From assembly GCA_965660815.1 (NCBI GenBank), contig CBFIBG010000006.1:59624-123623 (forward strand): a DNA stretch of 64,000 bases, given 5' to 3'. Below are positions 18,751 to 27,721 of the stretch, one piece after another; within the stretch, counting starts at the first letter, position 1, and each line of letters begins with the position of its first letter. The notes below the pieces were generated by a model. The model was not told the DNA's origin. It worked only from the letters and a program-made list of their open reading frames with translations, and ran no database searches. The position numbers and the translations under genes are program-made. Origin of the DNA: Glaciecola sp965660815 (GTDB lineage: Bacteria > Pseudomonadota > Gammaproteobacteria > Enterobacterales > Alteromonadaceae).

Positions 18751-20139
18751 TTAAATCTTGTCGCCTTCCTTTAAACCAATACTGAATTTATTGATATAGT
18801 CGTTAGGTAAAGTACCGTCATAAACGATGTCGTCGATAAAATGTGTTTGTGGTGGTCTAAAGCCTGTTTCTGTAGAAAACTCAGGGAATTCTGAAGCCTG
18901 TATTAACCCTTCATCAATAAGGCTTTGCGCTGCTTGTTGGTAAATATCTGGACGGTAGACTTGCTTAGCCGTATCAAAATACCATTGGTCTGGTTTGTCT
19001 TCGCTGATTTGTCCCCAACGACGCATTTGGGTTAAATACCAGATAGCGTCAGAGTAGTAAGGATAGGTCGCGTTGTATCTGAAAAATACGTTGAAATCTG
19101 GAACCGAACGTTTGTCGCCCTTTTCATATTCAAATGTACCTGTCATGCTGTTAGCGATCACGTCGTAATCAGCACCCACATAGTTCGATTGCGATAGGAT
19201 TTTTACTGCAGCTGGGCGATTTGCATTATTATTTTCATCTAACCACTTCGCCGCTCTTATCATGGCGCGTACTAATCGAATAGTGGTGTTAGGATATTTT
19301 TCTGAAAACTCTTTTGTAATACCAAATACTTTCTCTGGGTTGTTTTTCCATATTTCGTAGTCCGTTACCACTGGAACACCAATGCCTTTGAATACTGCTT
19401 GCTGATTCCAAGGTTCGCCCACACAATAGCCGTATATAGTGCCGGCTTCTAATGTTGATGGCATTTGAGGTGGAGGCGTTACAGAAAGCAAAGCTTGAGC
19501 TTCAAGCGTACCTGACGTATCGCCTTTATGTGGTGCATAAAAACCAGGATGAATACCACCAGCTGCTAACCAATACCGAAGCTCGTAGTTGTGAGTTGAT
19601 ACTGGAAATACCATTCCCATATTAAAGGGTTTTCCTTCATTGATGTACTTTTCAACGACGGGCTTTAATGCATCTGCTTTAATCGGATGCACAGGGCGGC
19701 CGTCATCCATTTTAGGAATATTGCCTTTCATTTCTTCCCAAATTTGGTTAGAAACAGTGATGGCATTACCATTTAAATCCATCGAAAACGGCGTGATGAT
19801 TTCAGCCTTAGTGCCATACCCTATTGTGGCCGCTATGGGTTGACCTGCGAGCATATGAGCTCCGTCAAGTCGTCCATCAATTACGCCATCTAATAATACT
19901 TTCCAGTTTGCTTGCGCTTCAATGGTGACGTACAAACCTTCATCTTCAAAATAGCCATTTTCATATGCAATGGCGATTGGCGCCATGTCTGTGAGTTTAA
20001 TGAAGCCAAATGTTAGTTCTTCCTTTTCTGGCCAACCAAGCTCTTCAGCCTGAACAGTAGTAGTAGCGAAAAGCAAAGCAGTGAGGGTGACAAGTACTCC
20101 TCGCTTTTTCACATTTTTAAGTATTTGAATTGCAGACAT
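18751..20139 (-). CDS. nrtA: Nitrate-binding periplasmic protein
   Basis: A 462-residue NrtA/NasF-family binding protein with a Sec signal peptide ending near VQA-EELG; no lipobox or twin arginine is seen. Characteristic segments include FGFIKLTDMAPIAIAYENGYF, AQANWKVLLDGVIDGRLDGAHML and YGYCVGEPWNQQAV. It is the first gene of the ten-gene operon. GGGAGAAAG just before ATG 20139 is the ribosome binding site and directly follows the T tract of a leader terminator, so expression of the whole operon should depend on readthrough there. Confidence 0.94.
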   Translation of the reverse strand: MSAIQILKNVKKRGVLVTLTALLFATTTVQAEELGWPEKEELTFGFIKLTDMAPIAIAYENGYFEDEGLYVTIEAQANWKVLLDGVIDGRLDGAHMLAGQPIAATIGYGTKAEIITPFSMDLNGNAITVSNQIWEEMKGNIPKMDDGRPVHPIKADALKPVVEKYINEGKPFNMGMVFPVSTHNYELRYWLAAGGIHPGFYAPHKGDTSGTLEAQALLSVTPPPQMPSTLEAGTIYGYCVGEPWNQQAVFKGIGVPVVTDYEIWKNNPEKVFGITKEFSEKYPNTTIRLVRAMIRAAKWLDENNNANRPAAVKILSQSNYVGADYDVIANSMTGTFEYEKGDKRSVPDFNVFFRYNATYPYYSDAIWYLTQMRRWGQISEDKPDQWYFDTAKQVYRPDIYQQAAQSLIDEGLIQASEFPEFSTETGFRPPQTHFIDDIVYDGTLPNDYINKFSIGLKEGDKI

Positions 20140-20150
20140 TTCTTTCTCCC

Positions 20151-20198
20151 AAAAAAAAACCCAATCAATTGAGTAGTATTAGCTACTGTTTGATCGGG
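20151..20198 (-). terminator. Leader attenuator (intrinsic terminator) of the nas operon
   Basis: On the minus strand CCCGATCAA (20198-20190) pairs with TTGATTGGG (20168-20160), with one G-T pair, and an inner AGTAG/CTACT stem closes a CTAATA loop. Nine T residues follow at 20159-20151. It sits only about a dozen bases before the nrtA start, so unregulated transcription should stop before the structural genes. Confidence 0.85.
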
Positions 20199-20275
20199 CG
20201 ACGTTGCCGTTATAAATAAATTGTTGAAAATAGGTTGGAAGCATTAAGCAATTAAAATGAAGCTAGCTTCCAGCC
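20197..20275 (-). promoter_or_regulatory. Probable NasR (ANTAR) antitermination leader element
   Basis: The transcript hairpin GGC-AACGTC-GCC (20208-20197) has a six-base loop with A at position 1 and G at position 4, matching the loop rule described for ANTAR-bound RNAs. Its 3' arm overlaps the 5' arm of the downstream terminator, so the two cannot fully form together. An upstream stem TGGAAGC/GCTTCCA (20272-20266 with 20242-20236) could be the companion structure, but it does not show an obvious A-x-x-G-x-x hexaloop. The stem of the small hairpin is short, so the exact fold is uncertain. Confidence 0.55.
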
Positions 20276-20357
20276 TTATGTAATCTAGCAACCACAATTC
20301 ATGCCAATATATTTAATATATAATTTTCAATCAGTTGGCGTTTTTTTATCAGAGGGG

Positions 20358-20412
20358 ATTAGACGCTAGTGCATTATTTAGGAGCAAATTGCACACATAT
20401 AGTGCGTCTAAT
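20358..20412. promoter_or_regulatory. Nested inverted repeat containing an NtrC-like site
   Basis: ATTAGACGC (20358-20366) and GCGTCTAAT (20404-20412) are a perfect 9-bp inverted repeat. GCAC-N7-GTGC at 20391-20405 matches the spacing of NtrC enhancer sites. A sigma-54-like element on the minus strand, TTGGCATG-N4-GTGG (20307-20292), has the right GG-N10 spacing but GG where GC is required, so the promoter class is not settled. Confidence 0.45.
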
Positions 20413-20563
20413 TAGATTTCTAACACGTTACTCATCTACCGACAAGCAACTCTTGCCGCCAGTTTGAGCGAAAGCTCCCGCCCTATTTAATGAGTAGGTT
20501 AGAATGAGCTATGAATAAGCTCGCTGTCCTCAGCGATATAAAAAAATGAATTTCTATCTTTTG

Positions 20564-20622
20564 AAATGCATGTGCACCTCTACACCCATAGTATTTGTAG
20601 TGTGGGTATAAAGGTTGCATTT
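20564..20622. repeat. Segmented inverted repeat upstream of nasR
   Basis: Three blocks are mirrored around a central gap: AAATGCA/TGCATTT at the outside, then ACCT/AGGT, then ACCC/GGGT. The array lies about 150-200 bp before the nasR start and may be an operator or an RNA hairpin. The rest of the nrtA-nasR gap contains a GAGC-GAAA-GCTC mini-hairpin near 20467 but no gene. Confidence 0.4.
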
Positions 20623-20770
20623 AGATACTGTAAGAATGCTTTAAGATTGCATCAATATTAGCGATGACCAAAGCCAGAAGATATGACTATAGAGAGACGA
20701 TACATAAAATTTATGATATTCACACTATGGCGTATCAAACTCCACTGATAATATCGAGACTTACCAGAGT

Positions 20771-22072
20771 ATGTTGACTAATCCCCATTTATATAAGCGT
20801 TTTTATATAGAAGCGAAAAAGGCTGAAATAGAATCCTTACAGCACTTGGCAGACAACTGTTCGCTTGTCAATGCACTAAAAGAAAGCATACATCAAATGC
20901 AAAAAGAACGTGGGATGAGTAATATTTACTTAGGATCAAATGGAATAAGATACTCCGAGGAGCTCTCACAGCAAATCACAAGAGTCGATAATTCTGTGAT
21001 TGAACTTGAAGACTTATTAGCAGAGCTCTATCTAAAAGCGAATAATCAGCATTTTAATATGCCATTACTCAGTAAAATAAGTATTGCTTTACAAGGTATA
21101 ACCAACCTAGGAAGGTTTCGTACTGAAATACAAAATCTAAACATTAATATGGTATCTGCCACAAGTGGCTACAGCAAACTAGTTGGAAGCTTAATGGCCG
21201 TTATCTTTGAAGCTGCAGATGTCGCCAGTGATCCTGAAATAACACGCCGACTGGTTGCCTTATTTAACCTGATGCAAGGAAAAGAGTACGCCGGTCAAGA
21301 ACGTGCTTGGGGAGCCATAGGATTTGTCGAAGGCCACTTTGATGAAGAGTTGATTCAGAAAATTGATAATCTTCAACACGCTCAAGAAGTGTGTTTTAGT
21401 ACCTTTGCAGAATTTGATGCGTTGGGCAGCAGTAGTGCTTGGAAAAAGTTTGAATCGGGACAATGTAGCCTAGACTTAATACGATTACGCAAAATGATAA
21501 CCCAACTTAGCCATCACGAAAAAATATCCAATGAGTTAAGCGAGATTTGGTATGAGTGCGCTACAAAAAGAATAGATGAAATTCAGGCTTTCGAACACAG
21601 ATTGACTGAACGCTTAATCACTGCCACAGAACGAAAAATTGAGCAGGTATCCACCGCCTTTAAAAATCAACAATCAATGTTAGAAAATATGAAGTTTGAC
21701 ATAGATTCCAGTACTCAAACAAAGTCGCTATTTCTAGATCCTTCATTAACTGGATTGGATATAGCGTCTCAAACGGCAAACCCCAGTCAATCATCCCAAG
21801 ACAGCTTGGCAGTATCCCCTCAAGCTAGCCAACGTTCATTTTACGAACTCCTGAAAGAGCAATCACAGCACATTAAACAAATGTCTCATGAATTACAGGA
21901 GGCTAAAACAGCCCTGCACGAACAGAAAAAAATTGATAGAGCAAAACTTTTGCTTATGCAGGCGGGTGGCTTGTCCGAAGCAAAAGCTTACAAACAACTG
22001 CGATCTCAAGCTATGAATTCAGGTTTAAAGCTTGTCGACTTAGCTCATCAACTAATTGAAAATACAAAATAA
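20771..22072 (+). CDS. nasR: Nitrate-responsive antiterminator NasR (NIT-ANTAR)
   Basis: A 433-residue soluble protein. The N-terminal about 300 residues match the helical NIT (nitrate- and nitrite-sensing) domain, including MQKERGMSNIYLGSNG and the LVALFNLMQGKEYAGQERAWG segment. A variable Ser/Gln-rich linker (residues about 320-360) precedes a C-terminal ANTAR RNA-binding domain with AKLLLMQAGGLSEAKAYKQLRSQAM. By analogy with Klebsiella NasR it binds the operon leader RNA when nitrate or nitrite is present and prevents termination. It is divergent from the nas operon, whose leader contains the expected terminator. Confidence 0.9.
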   Translation: MLTNPHLYKRFYIEAKKAEIESLQHLADNCSLVNALKESIHQMQKERGMSNIYLGSNGIRYSEELSQQITRVDNSVIELEDLLAELYLKANNQHFNMPLLSKISIALQGITNLGRFRTEIQNLNINMVSATSGYSKLVGSLMAVIFEAADVASDPEITRRLVALFNLMQGKEYAGQERAWGAIGFVEGHFDEELIQKIDNLQHAQEVCFSTFAEFDALGSSSAWKKFESGQCSLDLIRLRKMITQLSHHEKISNELSEIWYECATKRIDEIQAFEHRLTERLITATERKIEQVSTAFKNQQSMLENMKFDIDSSTQTKSLFLDPSLTGLDIASQTANPSQSSQDSLAVSPQASQRSFYELLKEQSQHIKQMSHELQEAKTALHEQKKIDRAKLLLMQAGGLSEAKAYKQLRSQAMNSGLKLVDLAHQLIENTK

Positions 22073-22256
22073 TGGTAGTTGCCTCGATACAACATAATTT
22101 GTAGCCTTAGCCATAGCAGTCAGTCGTCAAATCTCGCCTAAAGCATCAACCCCATGCAAAATAACCTTCGGTTATAAGCATTGACACGTTTCGGCAATCG
22201 CGCATAACCAACGCCAAACCTTTTTCAGCTATAACGAATATAACTGGGAGGTGCTT

Positions 22257-23501
22257 ATGTTAATAATTGGCCCGATTATAAAAAAAATCAAAGTTATTCC
22301 TTTTTTGGAAATTACTTATGTAGTTAGTCTTATCTTGCTTCTGACGATGGCAACAGCTAGTGCCAATACAACTACTCATGCTAAACGCATGCACGACCGG
22401 CTTACGGGTGTTCCCCCAAGCCCCTCGGTTTTGCAGGAAATGGTTTATGCCATTGAAGCAGGCCAGCCCCTAAATGCCGCTGAAATTGCAATGCAATCTC
22501 CCCACTTTTATAACGTGACCATAAAAAACTGGGTAACTCCGTGGACTAACGAAACCTTCGATGCATTTGCACCACTTAATGACTACACCGCAACCGTAAT
22601 TGGTATCGTGCGAGATGAAGTCGATTTTCGAGAAATATTAACTGGTGATATTCTATATATTGCTAATAGCGGAGAAGGTGTGCCGGCTTATTCCACGACC
22701 AACAACCAACATTACGAAGCCCTAGAACAAAGAGGCGTTGATTTATCTGAGGCATTAGTCGCAACTGCGCAGTCTTCGGTCATTGGCATACCTTCCTACG
22801 CTACCGCTGGAGTTATGACCACAAGAGCCGCGGCGAAAGCGTTTTTTAAAGACGGCACAAACAGGGCCATGTTTCGCTTTACCATGATGAACCATCTCTG
22901 CAACGACCTCGAACCTTTAAAAGATACTAGTCTACCTCCAGACAGAATCCGACAAGATGTCAGCAGAAGCCCAGGTGGAGACAGCAGAATTTTCGCTAAT
23001 TCCTGTTCGGGTTGTCATTCGGGAATGGATCCTTTGTCTCAAGCTTATGCCTATTACGAATACGAATATAATGTCGAAAGTGACCCTGATGGTAACTCTG
23101 GACGACTAATATACAATCAGCAAGGAATGCTAGACCCTTCCACCAATTCTCGGGTAACTGCTAAACACCGTATTAATGAAAACAACTTTGTTCTTGGATA
23201 CGTCATTGAAGATGACCGTTGGGACAATTATTGGCGAGAAGGACAAAATCGTAGTCTTGGCTGGGCCAGCGAGTTAGTGGGTTCAGGCAATGGCGCAAAG
23301 TCGATGGGAGAAGAACTTGCAAACAGCCACGCGTTTGCTAAATGCCAGGTAGAAAAGGTTTTTGAAAACATATGTCTGCGCAAGCCTCAAGACTCATCTG
23401 ACAGAGATGCGATTAACTCAATGGTCGCAACTTTCAAAAGCAATAATTACCGCATAAAAGACGTTTTTGCGTCCAGTGCTGTTTACTGTAAAGGAGAGTG
23501 A
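22257..23501 (+). CDS. Exported heme c protein, DUF1592/DUF1588-like
   Basis: I chose ATG 22257, which follows a GGGAGG ribosome binding site, over the GTG at 22251. The 414-residue product has an N-terminal hydrophobic signal segment (about residues 14-35). One c-type heme motif, CSGCH, lies at residues 250-254 in the context FANSCSGCHSGMDPL. The surrounding order, with TTRAAAKAFFKDGTNRAMFRF before it and a C-terminal FAKCQVEKVFENIC segment, resembles the DUF1592/DUF1588/DUF1585 proteins usually annotated as cytochrome-like. The next gene starts two bases after its stop. The function is unknown; a periplasmic redox role is inferred. Confidence 0.7.
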   Translation: MLIIGPIIKKIKVIPFLEITYVVSLILLLTMATASANTTTHAKRMHDRLTGVPPSPSVLQEMVYAIEAGQPLNAAEIAMQSPHFYNVTIKNWVTPWTNETFDAFAPLNDYTATVIGIVRDEVDFREILTGDILYIANSGEGVPAYSTTNNQHYEALEQRGVDLSEALVATAQSSVIGIPSYATAGVMTTRAAAKAFFKDGTNRAMFRFTMMNHLCNDLEPLKDTSLPPDRIRQDVSRSPGGDSRIFANSCSGCHSGMDPLSQAYAYYEYEYNVESDPDGNSGRLIYNQQGMLDPSTNSRVTAKHRINENNFVLGYVIEDDRWDNYWREGQNRSLGWASELVGSGNGAKSMGEELANSHAFAKCQVEKVFENICLRKPQDSSDRDAINSMVATFKSNNYRIKDVFASSAVYCKGE

Positions 23502-23503
23502 TC

Positions 23504-25981
23504 ATGAAAACCAAGCAGTATTATGCGCTTTTTTGTTTTGTACTAAGCCTAAGTGTTTTAGTGGGGTGCGGCGGAAGTGAGACCGAAGTTCAAAAAACGC
23601 CTTTACCTGCTCAAGAACCAACACCACCTCAAACTTATTCAGGTCCCCCTGCCAATACAGATGATATCAACCAATTCAAAATCAATGTTTGGGATAACCT
23701 AGTAGACGTAGCGAACTGCAATGCATGCCACGTTCAGGATAAAACTCAACCGGCGTTTGCAAGATATGATGACATTAACCTTGCTTATTCAGAATTTAAC
23801 GCATTAGTGAATAGAGAAAATATATCGGGATCACTGGTTGTTACCAAAGTGTTAGGCGGGCACAATTGTTGGAAGTCGGCGTCTGCGACCTCTAATGAGC
23901 AATGTGCGTCTGATATCGAAACTTGGTTAAACGCATGGCTTAATACCAGTAATACCGAAAATACGGTCAAACTGGCTGCGCCCGCCGTTAAGTTGGTAGG
24001 GGCCAATAAGAACTTCCCGTCAGATCCTAACCTTTTTGCACAATACGTACATCCCTTAATGGAAACGTATTGCAGTGAGTGCCATCAACCTTCAGCAGCC
24101 GTTCCTATATCTCCATTTATTGGCTCCAGTGACATCAATGAAGCTTATCTCGCCTCAATATCTAAAATAAATTTGGACCAAGTTGAACAGAGTCGATTGG
24201 TCGCAAGATTACGCGATGAGTTTCATAATTGTTGGACCGATTCGTGTGTCAGCGACGCCAATGAGTTAATTCAAGCCATCACTTACATGTCAAACGAGAT
24301 AGAAGTGACTGAACTTGATCCCAACATCGTTGCCTCGCATGCCGCAAATTTGCTGCAAGATGGCATTTTAGCAAGCGGTACTGGTCGCTCTGAATCGAAC
24401 CTTATTGCCAAATGGGAATTTAAATCAAATGAACCTAGCGTCGCTTATGACACAAGTGGAGTCACACCCAGTCTTGATTTAGTTTTATCAGGGAGCGTTG
24501 AGAAAGTAGAGGGCATTGGGCTTAAGTTCTCAGGTGGCAAAGCTCAAGGAACCACAACCAACAGTAAAAAAATCTACGACAATATTTTATCAACAGGCGA
24601 ATTTTCTATCGAGGCGTGGATAGCGCCCGGTAATGTTACCCAAGAAGGTCCAGCAAGAATAATTACCTATTCAGGTGGTAACGACCAGCGTAATTTTATG
24701 CTTGGACAAACCTTATATAACTATGATTTCCTAGTGCGTCATGACAATACGGATACGGCAGGCTTACCATCATTAAGCACTGACAATAACGATGAAATTC
24801 TGCAAGCCACCTTGCAACATGTGGTCATTAACTACGATGCAAATGGCGCTCGAAGGATCTACGTCAACGGTGAAGATACTGGATACTCAGATAATGTGAA
24901 AGGGGCCAGTCTCAGCCAATGGGATGACAGCTTTGCTTTTGCCTTAGGCAGCGAAGTGAGTGGACAATTTAGCTTTGACGGCATCATGCGCATGGTCGCT
25001 GTACATAATAGAAAGTTAAGCTCCGATCAAATCAGAGGAAATTTCGAAGCCGGTATTGGCGATAAATACTACTTACTATTCGGGATCTCAGATATTGTGC
25101 AAATGGACCAAACCTATGTGGGATTTGAGGTAAGCATATTTGATCAGCACAGCTATTTATTTGCAGAGCCTTTTGCAGTCAGTCTAAACCCGTCCTCTAA
25201 CCTTGAAGGCATTGATTTGTCAGGTCTTAGAATAGGCATAAATGGAAGAGAGGAGAAAAGTGGACAAGCGTATGCGAATTTAACAAGTGTTCTAAATGGG
25301 GAATCAAGTTTGTCAGATTTTGGACAAAATATTTCAAGGCTAGGCACTATTATTCCTCAACAAAAAGGCGCTTCGTTAGATGAATTTTTCATCACGTTCG
25401 ACAATTTGGCAGGTAGTCGAACACAACGCTACGTCAATGATGAGCTCCCGACTTCAGAGCCGGTAGACTTACCACCTTCATCTGAAATTGGAATAAGAGA
25501 CTTTGCGGAAATTAACGCGACCATGTCGGTGTTAACACAGGTGCCGAGCAATAACCCAGCGGTTCAAAGCACATATGAAACGCTTCGACAACAGTTACCC
25601 AGTGTAACGTCAGTAGACAGTTTTCTGACCTCGAATCAGATGGCAATCACTCAGCTTTCTATCAGATATTGCGACACGCTTGTTGAAAATGACTCACTTC
25701 GAAGTCAATTTTTTCCAGAGCTGGATGTAAACGAAAACCTAAACTTGGGCGCGAACCTATCACTGAAAAATAGCATTATTCAACCTTTGCTTGACAAAAC
25801 CATCAATGCAGACGACGAAAGCCAGCCAAATACAGCGGACATTTATTCAGAACTTAGCGCACTCATTGATACATTAAGTAGCTGTCATACTGACAATTCA
25901 TGCAGTTCAGCGACGGTAAGAACCTTGGCTAAAGCAAGCTGCGCGGCGGTGTTAGGCAGTGCAGTGATGGCGGTTCAGTAG
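23504..25981 (+). CDS. LamG-domain lipoprotein with two heme c modules
   Basis: ATG 23504 has AAGGAG seven bases upstream and gives a lipoprotein signal ending in VLVGC. The 825-residue protein has two CxxCH motifs: CNACH (residues 72-76) and CSECH (190-194). Each is followed by an HNCW segment and another cysteine, so the two regions look like tandem copies of one domain. Residues about 300-520 form a LamG/concanavalin-like jelly roll (FSIEAWIAPG, RIYVNGEDTG, GIMRMVAVHNRKLS). The C-terminal 300 residues are unrecognised. A lipid-anchored redox protein with a sugar- or protein-binding domain is likely. It is the middle gene of a three-gene operon. Confidence 0.75.
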   Translation: MKTKQYYALFCFVLSLSVLVGCGGSETEVQKTPLPAQEPTPPQTYSGPPANTDDINQFKINVWDNLVDVANCNACHVQDKTQPAFARYDDINLAYSEFNALVNRENISGSLVVTKVLGGHNCWKSASATSNEQCASDIETWLNAWLNTSNTENTVKLAAPAVKLVGANKNFPSDPNLFAQYVHPLMETYCSECHQPSAAVPISPFIGSSDINEAYLASISKINLDQVEQSRLVARLRDEFHNCWTDSCVSDANELIQAITYMSNEIEVTELDPNIVASHAANLLQDGILASGTGRSESNLIAKWEFKSNEPSVAYDTSGVTPSLDLVLSGSVEKVEGIGLKFSGGKAQGTTTNSKKIYDNILSTGEFSIEAWIAPGNVTQEGPARIITYSGGNDQRNFMLGQTLYNYDFLVRHDNTDTAGLPSLSTDNNDEILQATLQHVVINYDANGARRIYVNGEDTGYSDNVKGASLSQWDDSFAFALGSEVSGQFSFDGIMRMVAVHNRKLSSDQIRGNFEAGIGDKYYLLFGISDIVQMDQTYVGFEVSIFDQHSYLFAEPFAVSLNPSSNLEGIDLSGLRIGINGREEKSGQAYANLTSVLNGESSLSDFGQNISRLGTIIPQQKGASLDEFFITFDNLAGSRTQRYVNDELPTSEPVDLPPSSEIGIRDFAEINATMSVLTQVPSNNPAVQSTYETLRQQLPSVTSVDSFLTSNQMAITQLSIRYCDTLVENDSLRSQFFPELDVNENLNLGANLSLKNSIIQPLLDKTINADDESQPNTADIYSELSALIDTLSSCHTDNSCSSATVRTLAKASCAAVLGSAVMAVQ

Positions 25982-25991
25982 GAGACGGGCA

Positions 25992-27650
25992 ATGAAAAAA
26001 ACACTTTTTAGTTTCAATAAGCAATCTAAAGCAGCAAACAACAGAATAAAATCTAATAAACACAATATGAAGCATGGTCATGACGTAGACGCGCCTCTTC
26101 TGCACGAGCATCATGCTAAACCAATGACCAGAAGAGACTTTATTTCACAAGGTTTCTACACAGGTGCGACGGCTGTACTTGGTACAAGTTTATTTAGTAT
26201 GTTTGCAAATCCACGAAATGCATTTGCCCAATTGTCACCCGATCTTGAGGCATTAAAAGCCAACTGTTCAATTGCTTCTCAAGGAGCCGGGAAAATACCC
26301 TTTATTGTGTTTGACTTGGCAGGCGGAGTGAATATTGCTGGTTCTAACGTTCTTGTTGGGGGTAGAGGTGGTCAACTGGATTTTTTAAGTGCCCAAGGCT
26401 ATAGCAGACAAGGACTTCCTGCGGATATGCTGCCTTCTATTGCTAATCCTGACACCGGCTTATCCGACTTTATCAATAATGAATTAGGCTTGGCTTTTCA
26501 TTCAGACAGTGGCTTTTTAAGGGGTATCCAAGACAAATTAAGTGTTGTAAATCGAGCTAATGTCAACGGGGCCATTATTCCAGCTCGCTCAGAAAATGAT
26601 ACTGGCAATAATCCACATAACCCCATGTATGGAATTAATAAAGCAGGCGCTGATGGATCTTTACTCACATTGATAGGGTCATCAAACTCGGAGTCCGGAG
26701 GCAACAGTATGGCGCCTCAACGACTGATAGATGCAGCGAAGCGTCCTACCAAAATAGACAGGCCATCGGACGTTACAGGCTTAGTTGACACAGGGGACTT
26801 AATCGGACTATTGAGTCAAGAGGATTCGGTCTCAGTAATGGAGTCAATTCAACGCATAAGCGATATGAAACTTAATAAGGTAGACACCAAACTCAATAAT
26901 GACAACGAGCTTAAAGAACTGGTGCGCTGTGCATATGTGAAAAGCGCTGATATTGCAGATAGGTTTGGAGACCCTACTACACTCAACCCTGCTCTTGATC
27001 CAGACATAGTGGGTCCCGCAGGGATTTTTACCGAACAAGAGTTTGCCAGTGACAGAGAGTTTCAAAAAACCGCTTCAGTAATGAAGCTAGTAGCTAATGG
27101 CTTTGCTGGGGCTGGGACTATTACAATGGGTGGATACGATTATCATACTGGAAATAGAGCTACCGGTGAATTAAGAGATTTACGGGCGGGTCGATGTATG
27201 GGAGCGGTTTTAGAATATGCTGCTCGACTGGGTACACCGATTATGATCTACGTTTGCAGCGACGGCTCTGTCTTTAGTAATGGTATGATAGACGACAGCG
27301 AGAACGGGCGAGGCAAAGGGGTTTGGACAGGTGACAATTCATCAACAGCTGGTTCGTTTTTTTTGGTTTACAATCCAAACGGTACTCCGACTTTGCTAGG
27401 AAGCACTCCCGAAGAACAAGCCAGACACCAACAAATCGGGTTTATGCGCACTGATGGTTCAGTTGAAACAAACGCGACACCTGCTGCGAACAACGTAAAT
27501 TTACTGGTTGAAACCGTTGTTCTAAATTACTTGGCATTACACGGTGAGCAACACAGACTTAGTGAGGTTTTACCTCGGCACGGTTTAGGTAACGCTGCAT
27601 CGATGGACGGTTTGACTGCCTTTGCCCCTATTGTCAACGGCACTATTTAG
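25992..27650 (+). CDS. Tat-exported DUF1501-like protein
   Basis: A 552-residue protein whose N-terminal 37 residues are basic and His-rich, then a twin-arginine signal (TRRDFISQGFYTGATAVLG), so it should be exported folded through Tat. The mature part includes IPFIVFDLAGGVNIAGSN, ENDTGNNPHNPMYG and GFAGAGTITMGGYDYHTG, resembling DUF1501-type proteins related to the alkaline-phosphatase/sulfatase superfamily. The catalytic metal ligands cannot be assigned by eye. It follows the LamG lipoprotein by ten bases. The combination of Tat export with two heme c proteins suggests one periplasmic complex or pathway. Confidence 0.7.
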   Translation: MKKTLFSFNKQSKAANNRIKSNKHNMKHGHDVDAPLLHEHHAKPMTRRDFISQGFYTGATAVLGTSLFSMFANPRNAFAQLSPDLEALKANCSIASQGAGKIPFIVFDLAGGVNIAGSNVLVGGRGGQLDFLSAQGYSRQGLPADMLPSIANPDTGLSDFINNELGLAFHSDSGFLRGIQDKLSVVNRANVNGAIIPARSENDTGNNPHNPMYGINKAGADGSLLTLIGSSNSESGGNSMAPQRLIDAAKRPTKIDRPSDVTGLVDTGDLIGLLSQEDSVSVMESIQRISDMKLNKVDTKLNNDNELKELVRCAYVKSADIADRFGDPTTLNPALDPDIVGPAGIFTEQEFASDREFQKTASVMKLVANGFAGAGTITMGGYDYHTGNRATGELRDLRAGRCMGAVLEYAARLGTPIMIYVCSDGSVFSNGMIDDSENGRGKGVWTGDNSSTAGSFFLVYNPNGTPTLLGSTPEEQARHQQIGFMRTDGSVETNATPAANNVNLLVETVVLNYLALHGEQHRLSEVLPRHGLGNAASMDGLTAFAPIVNGTI

Positions 27651-27721
27651 CAAACGATCAGCCGATCTTTCTTGCAAGCGATCAGCAGATCATTTTAGCA
27701 AGCGATCAGCCAATCTTTATT
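27649..27721. repeat. Three tandem imperfect repeats after the DUF1501-like gene
   Basis: Units of 23-25 bases (27649-27673, 27674-27696, 27697-27721) share GCAA-x-CGATCAGC-x-x-ATC-T. They start inside the stop codon of the upstream gene. Each unit contains paired GATC/ATC elements. Confidence 0.7.

Noticed and set aside
20292..20307. Sigma-54 promoter for the nas operon
   Set aside because: The GG-N10 spacing fits, but the second invariant dinucleotide is GG instead of GC, so I mention it only as a weak possibility.
20461..20480. GAGC-GAAA-GCTC mini-hairpin as a riboswitch
   Set aside because: A four-base stem with a GNRA loop alone is too little evidence, and no surrounding conserved RNA structure was recognised.
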